DNA of 64,000 nucleotides from Oreocharis arfaki (lineage: Eukaryota > Chordata > Aves > Passeriformes > Paramythiidae), in NCBI GenBank assembly GCA_013398015.1, contig VZRR01012727.1, positions 1,341,901-1,405,900 on the forward strand. Reading direction: 5' to 3'. A model generated the notes under the pieces. It searched no databases. It saw nothing but the letters and a program-made list of their open reading frames with translations, and had not been told where the DNA came from. Made by a program: the position numbers and the translations under genes. Below, one piece after another: positions 1 to 12,200 of the stretch (the stretch's first letter is position 1; the number at the start of each line of letters is the position of its first letter).

Positions 1-49
1 CAAAGTAGCCTACTGCTTATAAACCTGCTGAAGAAAATGTTCAAGTTAC

Positions 50-204
50 CTTTGAAACATTGAGTAGAACCTGAACTGAGTATCTGATCACATCCATGCA
101 TGGAACACTCCGGTTGCAACTTCGAATCAGAACGAAAATACTGAAGATTGCCCTGCTCTGGGCCATATTTTCACAACACAGTGGGGACAGCCTGGTAGCC
201 ACCT
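50..204 (-). CDS. ASPM: ASPM exon 26 (last exon in window)
   Basis: This exon is 155 bases, phase 1 to 0. It encodes TRLSPLCCENMAQSRAIFSI and RSCNRSVPCMDVIRYSVQV, ending LLNVSK before a GTAACT donor. It has the same 51-residue length as human. The two exons that would follow, about 140 residues in human, lie outside the window. Confidence 0.95.
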
Positions 205-3200
205 CTAAAACAATTAAAGAAAAATAGAGTAAAGAAAACTCTGAAGTTCAAGCAAAATAATTGCAAATAGGATATTCTCTATTTTTAAGTAGAAGTGCAA
301 TGCAAAAAATGCAATTATTGATTTAAGTATTTCTAAAGCATTAGTTTTAATATTTCAGACTAAAAATTAAGCAGACAAAATCCACAGAGAACATCTACTG
401 ATAGTGAAAATTATAGTAAACTTATGTAAGGTATAGCCTTACTAGGACTGACAGGAAATTAGAGCAATCATACAGGATTTCCTTTCTCTACATAACCATT
501 TCAATACTGTTCTTAAATCAATAATCAGATTTTAGTCTAGAGAACACTCCATTCTACCCTCTAATGTTCACATTTTACAGTCATGCAGAAAGCCTAAATA
601 TCATTATGAACTCTTCTCAGCTGAAAAAATATCCAGTTTTTATCATTCTGAAAATCCATCAGTTATAATAAAACGAAATGCTGACCAAGATGCTTTAGTG
701 CTGCAAGAATGTAGGAGAGATGTTTGTATTTTAGAAGGTGTTCAATTGCAATTGCAGTTCTGTTGCCCAGTTTGTTTTCCTCTCTGCTCTTTTCATTGGC
801 CTTTTCTAAACTGCGTCTTAAAGCTCTGGTTTTTGCTGTGTCAGTCATCTTTCTCCACGAATATCCTCTCCACAATGCCTACAGAAAAGGAATTCCACAA
901 AGAGAAGAAGTTGTAAAGGAGAGACAAGACAACAGAACTCCCATCACCATTCCAAATCAGTTTTACACAAGCCTGCAAAGTATTGAATGACCTTGGGTAT
1001 TCAATTTTAAGTAATTAACACTCTGTTATTCTTTCATACGCTGGACTTTCAAGACAAAAGGCAAAAAAAATCCATGCCTATACAGTCCACACACACTCCC
1101 ACCTAAGTCACCTGAAGCAGTATCTGCTTAATGTTCCTTCATTATCTGTTTGCCTTCAGCTTTCATGTCGAAAACAAAGCTGACTTGGCTTGCAATTTCA
1201 CTGATAAATTCATCAACCAAAGTAAACATCTTTTCTCTCCCCAAAAACCCACGAGAAAAAAATATAGATAATGAAAATAAACAAACAAACAAACGCAAAC
1301 ATTTTCTTACAAGAGGTATTTACCTGAAATTTAATTATCCCCACTGCAAATTTCCTCCTGCGCCTGCAGGCGAGGAATCTGCGCACGTTTCTCTGGATGA
1401 GGGTTGCTGCCTCATTCCTGTGGTTCAGCCAGCCTCGAACCACACGCTGGAGTCGAACGAGTCTTTGATAATCTCTTAAAAATCTCTTCCGTTGCATTTT
1501 TGCTCGGAACCATCTCTGTTTAAAATGGAAGTACCTTTCTGTTTATTTAAAACTCTTCCCCTAAATTCCCTTTTCCCACCCTAAACGAGCACGGATAAAA
1601 CCTGAGTGTTTTAACATGAGGTTTGACAAATACAGGCACTATAAACATCACCAGTCACATATAACCTCATGGCCTTGGGTAGCTCAAATGCAAGACTGCA
1701 GAATGAAATCTTAACTAGGAGCCACTAGGGAAGCATTCTGAGGAGAAAAGGGTAGAATAAAGGGTCGATAGAAAAGTTTTCAGTTGGAAGGGACCTACAA
1801 TGATCATCCAGACCACTTAAGGGCTGACCAAAAGATAAAATTTGTAACTCTCCAGTTTATACTTGTGTCCAGCATTACTATTCCTAAGAGTTCTCTTTCT
1901 CTAGGCTGGCTTTTAAGGAGAATCACCACTCTGCTTTTCTCATTTCCCAGCTCTGTTTCTTCCCCCCTATAAACCAAGAAGAGAGACAAGGTTCTGTGTG
2001 CCGAAGCAGAGCAAAAAAACCCTTTTCCATTCATTCTCTCTTGCCTTAAAGGGAAAATCTAACTTATGGAGAGAAATAACAATTTGTACATATGGAGAAG
2101 TTGTAGGGCAAAGTTTGCCATGACATCCTTGACCAGAGAACAGCTATTTCAGGGCTCCCATTTCAGCCTCTCCATTTACATAGTGCTGCCCACCCACCTG
2201 GCACTAAGCTAATGGTCAGTTTGGAGACCTGAAAAAAATTTTTACAATTTGGTAGTGCTGCAATACAGACCTGATTTTTGATCTTGTTTTTCAATAAGTA
2301 AAACCTGGTTATATTAAAATGCTGCAACCTACACAGGCTCTGGTACCACTGGCAGATCAGAAACATCCAACCAAATAAATTACAGTATCCCAAGGGATTG
2401 TTCACATAAGATGCTCTACATCTCACAAACCTTACAGGTTGTTGTGTCTGATCTTTTCTACCTCCAGTAGGATATAAAGAAATAGGCTAAGACAGCACTC
2501 AGATTCCTTTAGCTAGCTTGAGGGTCTGAAGGAAATAAATTTTCCCATCCATCCTCAGCTTTAAAATGCTTAAGCCGCCAAAGCTTTCTTATCTGTGGAT
2601 AAGCAGCATTATTTAATAAATCATAAAATTCACAGTTGAGCTTTATTTTCACATGTTAAGGAACTACATTGTCTTAGCTCACGGGAAACATATTAGACTG
2701 TTACACAAATCATTCAGCCTTGATCAGACCAACCTGTATTATAAGAACAGATGACATCTGTGTTTGTGCAAGTTTTAAGGTGAGGTGAATCCTGTAGGCC
2801 CTTTGAATTTTAATTGCAGAGATATGATGATATGCAGCCGCTGTAAAATAAAGAAGTCTCTTCTTTTGTTTCTGTTCTGAAATCTGTAAAAAGAAAACAA
2901 AACAAGGAACATCAGTAATTTTCATACTCTGAGGTGGCTGGATGCCCACACAAAGAATATAGTACCCAGCAATATACTGCTAGGTACTGGAAAATCACCT
3001 CAGAATTAAGGAAGCTACCTCTCTGCAGTACTAGGCCTCTAATCTAAATGATAACACAGAAAAGTGATTGTAAGCAACAACATCAATACATAGCAGAGAA
3101 CAATTTCATTGTAAGCCTGTGTATGCAGAAGTATCAGTTATAGGTAAGCCACAAAGATCTCAGAAGCTGAAACAACATCCAAGAGTGAAAACCTACTTTA

Positions 3201-6200
3201 GTTCTAAAGGATTGTAAGAAAAGGCTCAGACTGTGTTTGATCTATTCTGACCTGCCCAATACTCAAAGCAAACAACAAGAACTTGATTTCAACACCAAGA
3301 AATCAAGTTTTCCTCTCCTTGCCACTCAGAATTAATGGTAAAATAGCTCTAGAGATACTTTACATCCAAAGCAGAGTTTTAATTTGAATTATACCAACCT
3401 TTCTCCTGACTAAATAACCCCGGATAAGTGCTTGCAGTTTAATGATAACTCTTCTAGTCTCATTGTATTTCTTAAACTGAAGCCTGCCTTCCTGCCAAGC
3501 CCGCAGGTGTTTCTGGATAATTACAGCAGCAGCTTTTTGTTGAACAAATTTCCTTCTTGCCTTGAAACCTCTGTATGTGTTTTGGATCAGACATGCAGCC
3601 TGGTGCTTCTGAAAAAGATTTTAAAGAATGCATCGATAATCCAACTTTTGTTCATTCATGTCAGGATCAATACACATTTATTTTTAGTTCTAGGTGTTTT
3701 TTTCCATCATAAGAACAAAAATGGAATGAGATATATAAGTAAATTCATACAGTACCAGTTTATATAAAATGGACTTTCACAGTTTGGAAGGTTTTTTCAC
3801 TTACCTAAACGGGGTCAAAATATGGGCCTAATCTTTTGCAAGTAATAAAGCCAGCAGAAAATTTGGCATTTTATTTTGGTATTAGTATATAGAGGGGTAA
3901 TTCAACAATTGGAACTGTTCAAAACCAAGAATCAACCCTGTTACTTAGAGCAAAAATGGACATTTAATATTTTGAAGATTGAAGAGCTTTGATCTGAACA
4001 ATCTTCTCTCTGGTCCCACCTTTTCTATGCATCTTCACATTGATGACAAAAATCACTCAAATATACTAAAAATTCTTAAAATAACCATGCCATATTAGAG
4101 TGCAAGTGAAAACATACCTTTCTTAGAAGTCTCCTAGCCCTGTACTGCCTGTATGCCAACTGAATTTTAACTGCAGCACTCCTCATTGCCACAAACTGCT
4201 GCCGAGCCATTCGCGCAGCGCGGGTCGCTCTCCAGACTCTTTGGATGGTAAGCACACAGCACTTCATTTGCAAAAACCTAACATGGAAATGCATTTTGAA
4301 GTAAGAAAGCAGTAATGGTTTATGAAATCATTTAGATAGATGTTGGAAAAGCAGAGCTGTTATCAACCAGGTCTTGGAAAACCAGAAAATGGGAATAGCC
4401 AGCAATGCTGGCAGAAGGACTGATTTTAAACGGAAGATGCTTCCTGTTTTTCCACAGGAGGTATTTCCCTAACTTGTTGCCAAAGCAGGCTGGGGAGGGA
4501 CACAGCAGTTTGAAAGGCATTGGACAGACTGACATACAACAGGTCCATAAAAGGATAGTTAGAGGAATAGGCAAGGATGTTTAAAAAGCAGGGATGCTGA
4601 GGGAGGACTTTGTATCCCTGAACAGCATCCTCTGAACTGCTACTGGCATGGACACATTTCACAAGATGAGCTTAAAGGCTGATCTCATAGTAAAAGAAAC
4701 ATAAATCAGTTTAACTATTCCATTGTGGATTAAAATGCAATAGCTTTTCAACCTACAAACTGTATGCTAGAATTTTAACAATATCCAGAATATTTTTCTT
4801 GCAAAAAACAGAAGTGAAAAAAAGATCAAGGTCTACCTTTTCTAGAGCCCCAATAAACAAAATTTAAATTTGTGAAGGAGCTCCCATACCAGAAAAACAA
4901 TTAAATGTAAGGAAAATCTTGTGCAAAAAATAACCCCAACAGCGTTATACTCATGCGTGTCACACGAACACTGCAGGGGCAGAGCCTGAGAACCTAAAGA
5001 GGTCTAAAGAGAGCAGTGCAGCACTGAACAATTATATAATAAAAGCTTTGAAAAGTAGAGTGATTTCTCTCAGATGCGGTATTACCGAGTGCGCAGCTGC
5101 TGGCTTCTGAAGTGACTCTGAATAACAAGGGTGGCTCTGAGCACGGACACGTATTCCTTCCGTGCCTTGTAACCTCGGAACCAGGCTTGGATGACTTGTG
5201 CTGCTCTCATTCTGCTAACCCACTGCCTGGCTTTATAGCCTCGGTATGCTGCCTATTAGAGAAATAAAAATTAAACAAAAATAAATCAGAACTTTTAATG
5301 GAATGAACAAAATTAAAAGGAAAAATATCACATGGACAGGAACAAATTTTCAGATTTGTATCTATCTCTGAAGTACTACAAATATTTAATTTCTCCCAAC
5401 TAGACAATGTTTTCAAAACCAAGTGAAACTCATTCAGGGAAATACCACAAATGGCACTCTTTAATATTAATCTGCAAACATAACTAAATCGTGAAGAAAC
5501 AAATACAAGAGACATTAAAAAACCCAAACGAACACTCAATAAAAGCCACTTCCATGATTACCTGAATGGTAATGGCAGCTCTTTTCATTTGATGGAATCT
5601 GTGTAGATCAATATTTCTCATCCGATGGGCTCTGTAGTGCTGCTGTATTAACACAGCAGAAAACTTGCACTGAAGGTATTTCTGCCTCTGAATAAATCCA
5701 CGGAAAGATGCCTTCAAAAAGACATAAACTTGGAATATTTCACTTGCATTATAACAGCTGGGAATGATGGCATATTTCTATGTACAGCTGTACTCACTGG
5801 CTTGTTATAAAAACAACATAAATAAATATATTCCCAATTTCAAAATTCATTCTTTTTTTCTACCTTTTAAGGAAGTAACTATATTTATGTTGTTCAGGAT
5901 GCATAAGTTAAACGTTCAGAAAATAACTAAGCAGCTGCCAATCCCCCCAAAACACAGAGGTGAGGAAAGCACTCCTGATTTATATCAGTTAAGTAGAGCA
6001 TGTGGTCTACTAACAAGAGAGTAAAACCAACCTAAGAAATTCTCAAAGAATCCTAGAATGGTTTGGGTTGGAAGGGACCTTTAAAGATGGTCTAGTTCCA
6101 ACTCATCCAACATGGACAGGGATGCCACCCATTAGATCAGACTGCTCAGGGCCACAAATGAGAAATTATTTATTTCCCTTTCTTCCTTGATTTCGGGGAA

Positions 6201-9200
6201 TTTCCCTCCTTAAATCCCTCTTCAGATGTTAGTTAGGCACTTAGATCAGTCTAGGGTCAATTAGTAAACCTACGAGGACTAACATGATCAATTTACTCAC
6301 ACCTTCCTAAACACGAGTCCTAAAGAATGCAGCAATCATGTGGTTTTTGCCATTTATGTCACTTTACATCCACTACCAGTGTCCTCTCATACAATACATG
6401 AAGACAGCTTTCATTCATATTCCCATCAAAGAAAACATTCATTAAGCCACTAATATTCGGAGGTGAAATTCAGTTGTCTTAAAGAACCTCATTCCTGTGT
6501 ACTGTCGTAGTAAGCTCTATATATCTGCCCTGTGGTACACTTCAGAAACTGATTCTACCTTAGCTTTAAACTGTGGTTTGCAAGAGCAGTAAATCTTTAA
6601 AACACATGCAAATGAAAACAAAAATACACCCAAATCCCAGTGCTATTCATCCAAAAGTACCTGAAGTTTTATTGTGCTCTCTTTAATTTTGTGAAACCTC
6701 TTCCTTTCGATGTATCCTCTGACTGTGGCCTGCACAAGGATAACGTTCCTGCGGGTTTGTAAGTAAGTCATTCTCTGGTGCTTCACTGTCAGGTGGGAGC
6801 GGTAGTGCCGCTGCAGGACAACTGCTGCTCTTTTATAGCTCTTATACTGTGATTTACATTTCTGCATTAAGTAATAGGATTGTAATGTAACAGCTGCTGC
6901 TCTGAGTTGGATGTATTTTCTACGCTGCAGAGCCATCTGAAGAAAAGACTGAATCTTTCTGGCGGCTCGGAGTTGCCTTGCTGTTTTTCTTGCTTTCATA
7001 GCTCGGAAGGCAGACTGAATAACTACTATTGCGTGTCTTTGAGCCAAATACTCTGCTCTCTGTGAACGAGCCCTGAGACATGACCTGTACCACCTCTGGA
7101 CAGCAACTGCTGAGCTCCGGATCAGTGTGTAGCGAGTCCTTGCTCTTTGGCACCGGAACATCGACTGGATCGTTATTGCTGCTGATTTCTTTGCAAGAAA
7201 GCGTCTCCTCTCCATGCGCATCCGTAGGAATGATTGAATGCACCGTGCAGCAACATTGGCTTTATACAACTGCCGGGCTTTCCTAGCACGAAAAGCAGCT
7301 TGAAGGCAAATGACAGCCTTTCTTACTTCTGCATAGTTTCTCATGGCAGCTTCTCTTGCCCTTTTGGCTCTGAACCTCTGCTGTGTGACTGTGGCAGCCC
7401 AGCACAGCCGTTTGTAGTACCTACGTTGTACATACGTGCGATAGCGGGACTGTATCACAGCTGCTGAAACATGCAGGATTTTCAGTTCCTGCCGTGCCTT
7501 CATGCGTCTGTATGCTGCTTGAATAACAAGAACAGAATTCTTCATTGTCAGATACTTCTTGCGTTGGTTCTTTCCTTTCAGATAGGACCGATAGTAGTCT
7601 TGAATAACCATAGCTGCATTTCTCATACTCTGATAGGCCCTTCTATCCCTGAGCATTCTGTAGGCTGCCTGTATTGTACTGGCAGCTAAATGCATGTGCT
7701 CAAGACTCCTCCTTGCCTTGACACCTCTGTACACAGCCTGGATGAGAATAGCTGCTCTGCGGAGAGAGTGATATTCCAAAGCATGCTGCCTTGCCAGAAC
7801 CAAAGCTCGGTACCTTCTCTGAAAGACAAGAGTAGCTGCTTTAAGAGAGAGGTATCTCTGACGTTCCCTGAAGGCTTTAAAGTTCTTCTGAACCACAGTC
7901 GCAGCACGGTGCATTTCTCGCTCCTGTTTTCTTGCTCGCATGTCTCGAAAAGCCCTCTGGATACAAGCTGCTGCTTTCTTTAATGAAGTGTAACGCTGTA
8001 CAGCAATTTTCCTGAGCCTATGGGCTCTGTACCTCCTCTGTATTAGCTGGGCTGCCCACTGAGCTCTTCTGTAATGACAGTACTGCCTATACATTCGGTA
8101 GTTTCTCTGTATTGTAAGTGCTGCCTCGTGTTGTCTCTTCAAGAAGCATCTTGTTTTCATTCCTCTGTAGGCAGCTTGAAGAACTACAACAGAATTGTAT
8201 AGTTTTAAGTACTTTTCTCTCTCACGCTTCCCTTGCCTGTAAGCTCGATAACGTTGCTGTATGATTACTGAAGCAAGCCTGAGTGCCTGATAAGAAGTGT
8301 AAATTTTACGCATTCTTAACATTGCTTGAATAACTGTAGCAGCTTGATGCATTTTCTGCACTTTTTTTCTTACCACAAATCCTCTATAAGCAGACTGTAT
8401 GATAACAGCAGCATTAAGGAGAGAGAGATATTTTTGACGCTGAATTCTTCCGAGTTTTGTTGCTCTGTATTTTCTCTGAATTAAAACAGCAGCTGACTTA
8501 ATGGAAAGAAAATGTTTTCTTTCGAGAAAAGTTCTAAACCTTCTTTGAATAATCACAGCTGATTCATTCATGGTTCTGATGAGTCTTCTTGTTTTCATAC
8601 CACGGAATGCAGCCTGGATGCATAGTACAGCATTTTTCATAATCATGTAGTTGTGAACTTGTGCATCTCTCTCCTTACAAGCACGGAACCACTGCTGAAT
8701 CTGCCTCACTGCAAGCAGCAACTTTCTGAAATCCCTCTGTTGTTTGTGCATCCGATAATAGGACTGGATTATTGCTGCTGACCGGTGCATAGTTTTTAAG
8801 TCTTGTCGGACTTTCATGCCTCTGCAAGCAGCCTGGAGGATAATAACAGACTTCTTTAGTTCCAAGTACTTTTTGCGTTGTACTTTGCCTAAACAAAATG
8901 CTCTGTATTGCCTTTGAATTCTTATTGCTGCCATTCTCATTGATCGATATTTTACGCTCAGGCAATGCATCTTAAACATGGCTTGGATGCAAACAGCTGC
9001 TTGGTGCATACAGCGAACCTGCCGCCTCACTCTTACACCTCTGTAAATTGCCTGCACTTCGACTGTGGCTCTTTTTAAAGACAAATATCTCTGCCTTTGA
9101 CACTTAGCATGAATAACTGCACGGTAACGCCTTTGCATGGCTATAGTTGCAGATCTAAGTCTTTCATATTCCTTCTTGACCAGGTAAGATTTGAAGGCAG

Positions 9201-12200
9201 CTTGTATAGTTGTAGCAGCTTTGTTTAGTTTGTTCAGTTGTTTCCTGACAGTCATCCCACGGTAAGCAGACTGCAAGACTAACACAGCTGCCTTGGTTTT
9301 TAGATAAATTGCACGCTGGGTTTTTTTCATACAGTAGGCTCTGTAGTATTTCTGAATCACCACAGTGGCTTCTCTCAGTTTCTTGTATTTTAGTTGATTT
9401 ACGTGCATTCTGTAATAGGACTGAATGATTGTTGCAAGATGATGTTTCTTCTGGACCATTTTTCTCACAGCTTTCCCCCTCCATAGTGCCTGGAGACGCA
9501 CCGCAGCATTTCGCAGCTGGACGTAGTCTTGCCGTTGTCTCTGGCCTAGGACCCTGGCTCTGTAATGCCTTTGGATGGTTAGCACAGCGTGGTTCACAAG
9601 CTTGAATTTCTTCACAGCCATGAATTTTCTGAAGGTAGACTGTATCCTAGTAGCTGCAATATGCTGTCTTTGAATCTGATTCCGTACCTTCCAGCCACGA
9701 AAAGCTGCTTGTAAAGAAAGCGCTGCTGCTCTTGCCGTTAAGAAGTTCAGTCTTTGCCTCTCACCAGCCTTGCAATTTCTGTACCACCTCTGAATCACAA
9801 CGGAGGCCTGAACCATTGCCTTGTGTTTCACTCGTGCAGCATGAGCTCTAAAAGCAGTCTGAATTTTAACAGCAGCTCTGTATTCAAGTTTAAGCTTTTT
9901 GCGTGTTTTATAACCCCTATAGGCTGCCTGTAAGCGCACAGCTGCTTTTCTAACTTGCAAGAACTCTTGCCTGTGACACCGGGTCTTTTTGCAGGCACGA
10001 TAACGTTGTTGAATGACAACGGCAGCACTACAGATGCTTAAGTACCGGTGCCGGTCCCTTTTCATTTTGTAGCAGGCCTGAAGTAATACTGCAGCCTCCC
10101 TCCACCTTTGTATTTGCTTCCTGACAAGATAGCCTCGAACCAGAGCCTGAATTCTTATGCAACCTCCCTTCAGTTTCCTATAATCTTCTTTAAATTGAAG
10201 AGCTTGTCTCCCAGAGCGATACCTTCGCTGGACATAAAGCGTTGCTTCCCTCAGTGCACAGTAACGCTTACGGACTTGCCTCATCTTTGCAAGAGCTTGA
10301 ATCTTCACTGTGGCGTCTCTCAACTTTTTAAATCTCTTCCGGGTGACATAAGCACGGAAACTTGACTGAATTTTGATCACAGATCTCAACACATGAGCCT
10401 CTCTCCTGGCTTGCATCCCTCTGTAGGCAGACTGGAGAACAATGGCAGCCAGGCGCATCCTCTGGAAAGCAGCAGCTGCATTTTTAGCGGCCACGCGTGC
10501 CCTATACCAGGTTTGAATTACAGAAGCAGCATTTTTAATCTCTTTGTATCTTTTTACTTGTTGGTATTTTCTCACGTGAGACTGCAATTTAGTAACAGAT
10601 TTTTTTAATTGCAGAAATCTTTGTTTCTCTTGTTTCATTCTCCACAGCGATTGAATAACACACACTGCTTTTGCTTGTCTGTACAGCTCTCGTGCCTTCA
10701 TGCCTCTAAAAGTAGCTTGGAGAACTATCGCTGCTGCGCGCTTTTGCAAATAAGACTCCCTCTCAGCTTTCCCCAGTTTATAAGCTCTGTAGTACTGCTG
10801 AATTGCCACTATTTTTGCCCTGTGCTCCTGGTAAACACGTCTGGCCAGCTGACACCTGTACCAAGCCTGAATCTTGATAACGCTTTGCTTAATATGTAGA
10901 TACTGTTTCTGGTCTCTGTGCATCCTGTACCAAGACTGTATGACGAGGGCAGCCCTCCTTCTCTTAGCCAGTTTTGAAGATTGCCATTTTCGGAAATAAC
11001 TCTGAATCACCAAAGCTGCTTTAATTTTCTGTTGCATTCTGTATTTTCTCCATCTTCTGAATGCAGACTGAATAGTAAGTGCTGAAGACTTTATGATTTT
11101 GTATCTTTGCTGATCTATTTTTGCCAACTTAGTTGTGCGCAGATGTCTCTGAATTGTAACAGTAGCCCAAACAATTCGTTTATATGCAGCAACAGACTTT
11201 ACCATCCTTATCCTTGCTTGTACAAAAATAACACAGTGTCTTAGCTGTAAATATCTTTTCCTAGCAGAGTATCTCCTCCAATAAGCCTGCAGGTAAAAAA
11301 AGAAAAAAATTAGTATTTTCTTCATAGCATCTCGAGTTAAGCATGAGTGAGGACTGTCATCTTCAGACTTTATAAGATTTCTTATTCCTACTTATCAGAA
11401 CCGTGGAGGAGTCAGAATTGGAATGAGCCACAAAGATCGGGTCCTACACTTGAGTGAATGGCCCATACCACCATCAAACCCATGACTGTGGTGTCATTAG
11501 CACCATGCTTTAACCAACTGAGCTCATCTCTGGGTTTTAATCCCTAGGAAGGTAAATCCAGAAATCTATATTAAAAACAATGAAAAAGCAAAACCTAAAT
11601 GTTTGTATCACTGCTTTTTAAAGCATTTTTAAATTCGGGGAAAAGGCTAAATTTACCCTGGCAACAACAGATTTCCTCTTAAACTACTTGATAAATCAGC
11701 AATTCTTTCATATCCATTCTAAAAAGTCTTAGGAGTGCAGTATTTATCTTTGGGTAATGGTGACTAAAGTATCCTGAAAAATTGATCTAACTGCTCAGAC
11801 TACCACTGCCATGCCTGCCACTTAATATGCCCACTGCAGGTGACATAACACTAGAAGAGTAATTTTAATTTTTTTTTAAAGCTTCTTTAAGTAATGTTCA
11901 GCAGCTGCAAAGAAGAAAACAAACACGATCTGATAAGTCCTTACACTGACTGTTTAAGGCCCCATGTTTTAATGTTTATGGTATTCCAAAATATAGAAGG
12001 AAGGAATAATTGTTAATTTAATAGCACGTTACCATCTTTCCTTGGAGAGAAAAACATACTAAACCTCTCAAAAGCAGAGGGGGAAAAAATAATTTAAAAA
12101 GCATTACATTTCATGGAAGCATTAATTACTGCAAACAGCACAAATGCTCCTTAGAGGTTTCAGGGGGTTTCCTTGCTGTGTAATCTCACTTTAGACTGTA

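Larger units (their letters stand above)
1..6660 (-). other. ASPM introns 18-26 (3' part of gene)
   Basis: Between the small 3' exons are introns of about 300-1,220 bases: 205-685, 879-1323, 1516-2733, 2884-3398, 3609-4117, 4278-5085, 5253-5561 and 5712-6660. Two antisense CR1 fragments lie in them (about 1770-1836 and 6043-6155). I see no other gene or RNA in these introns. The short ORFs are AT-rich and unconserved. Confidence 0.8.

Noticed and set aside
6920..10899. Many plus-strand and other-frame ORFs over ASPM exon 18
   Set aside because: They are shadows of the 4.6-kb IQ exon, with no start context, family or conserved motif.
11462..11534. Functional tRNA-Ile gene
   Set aside because: The acceptor stem does not pair, the B box is mutated, and the sequence continues into a CR1-like tail. 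It is a SINE head.
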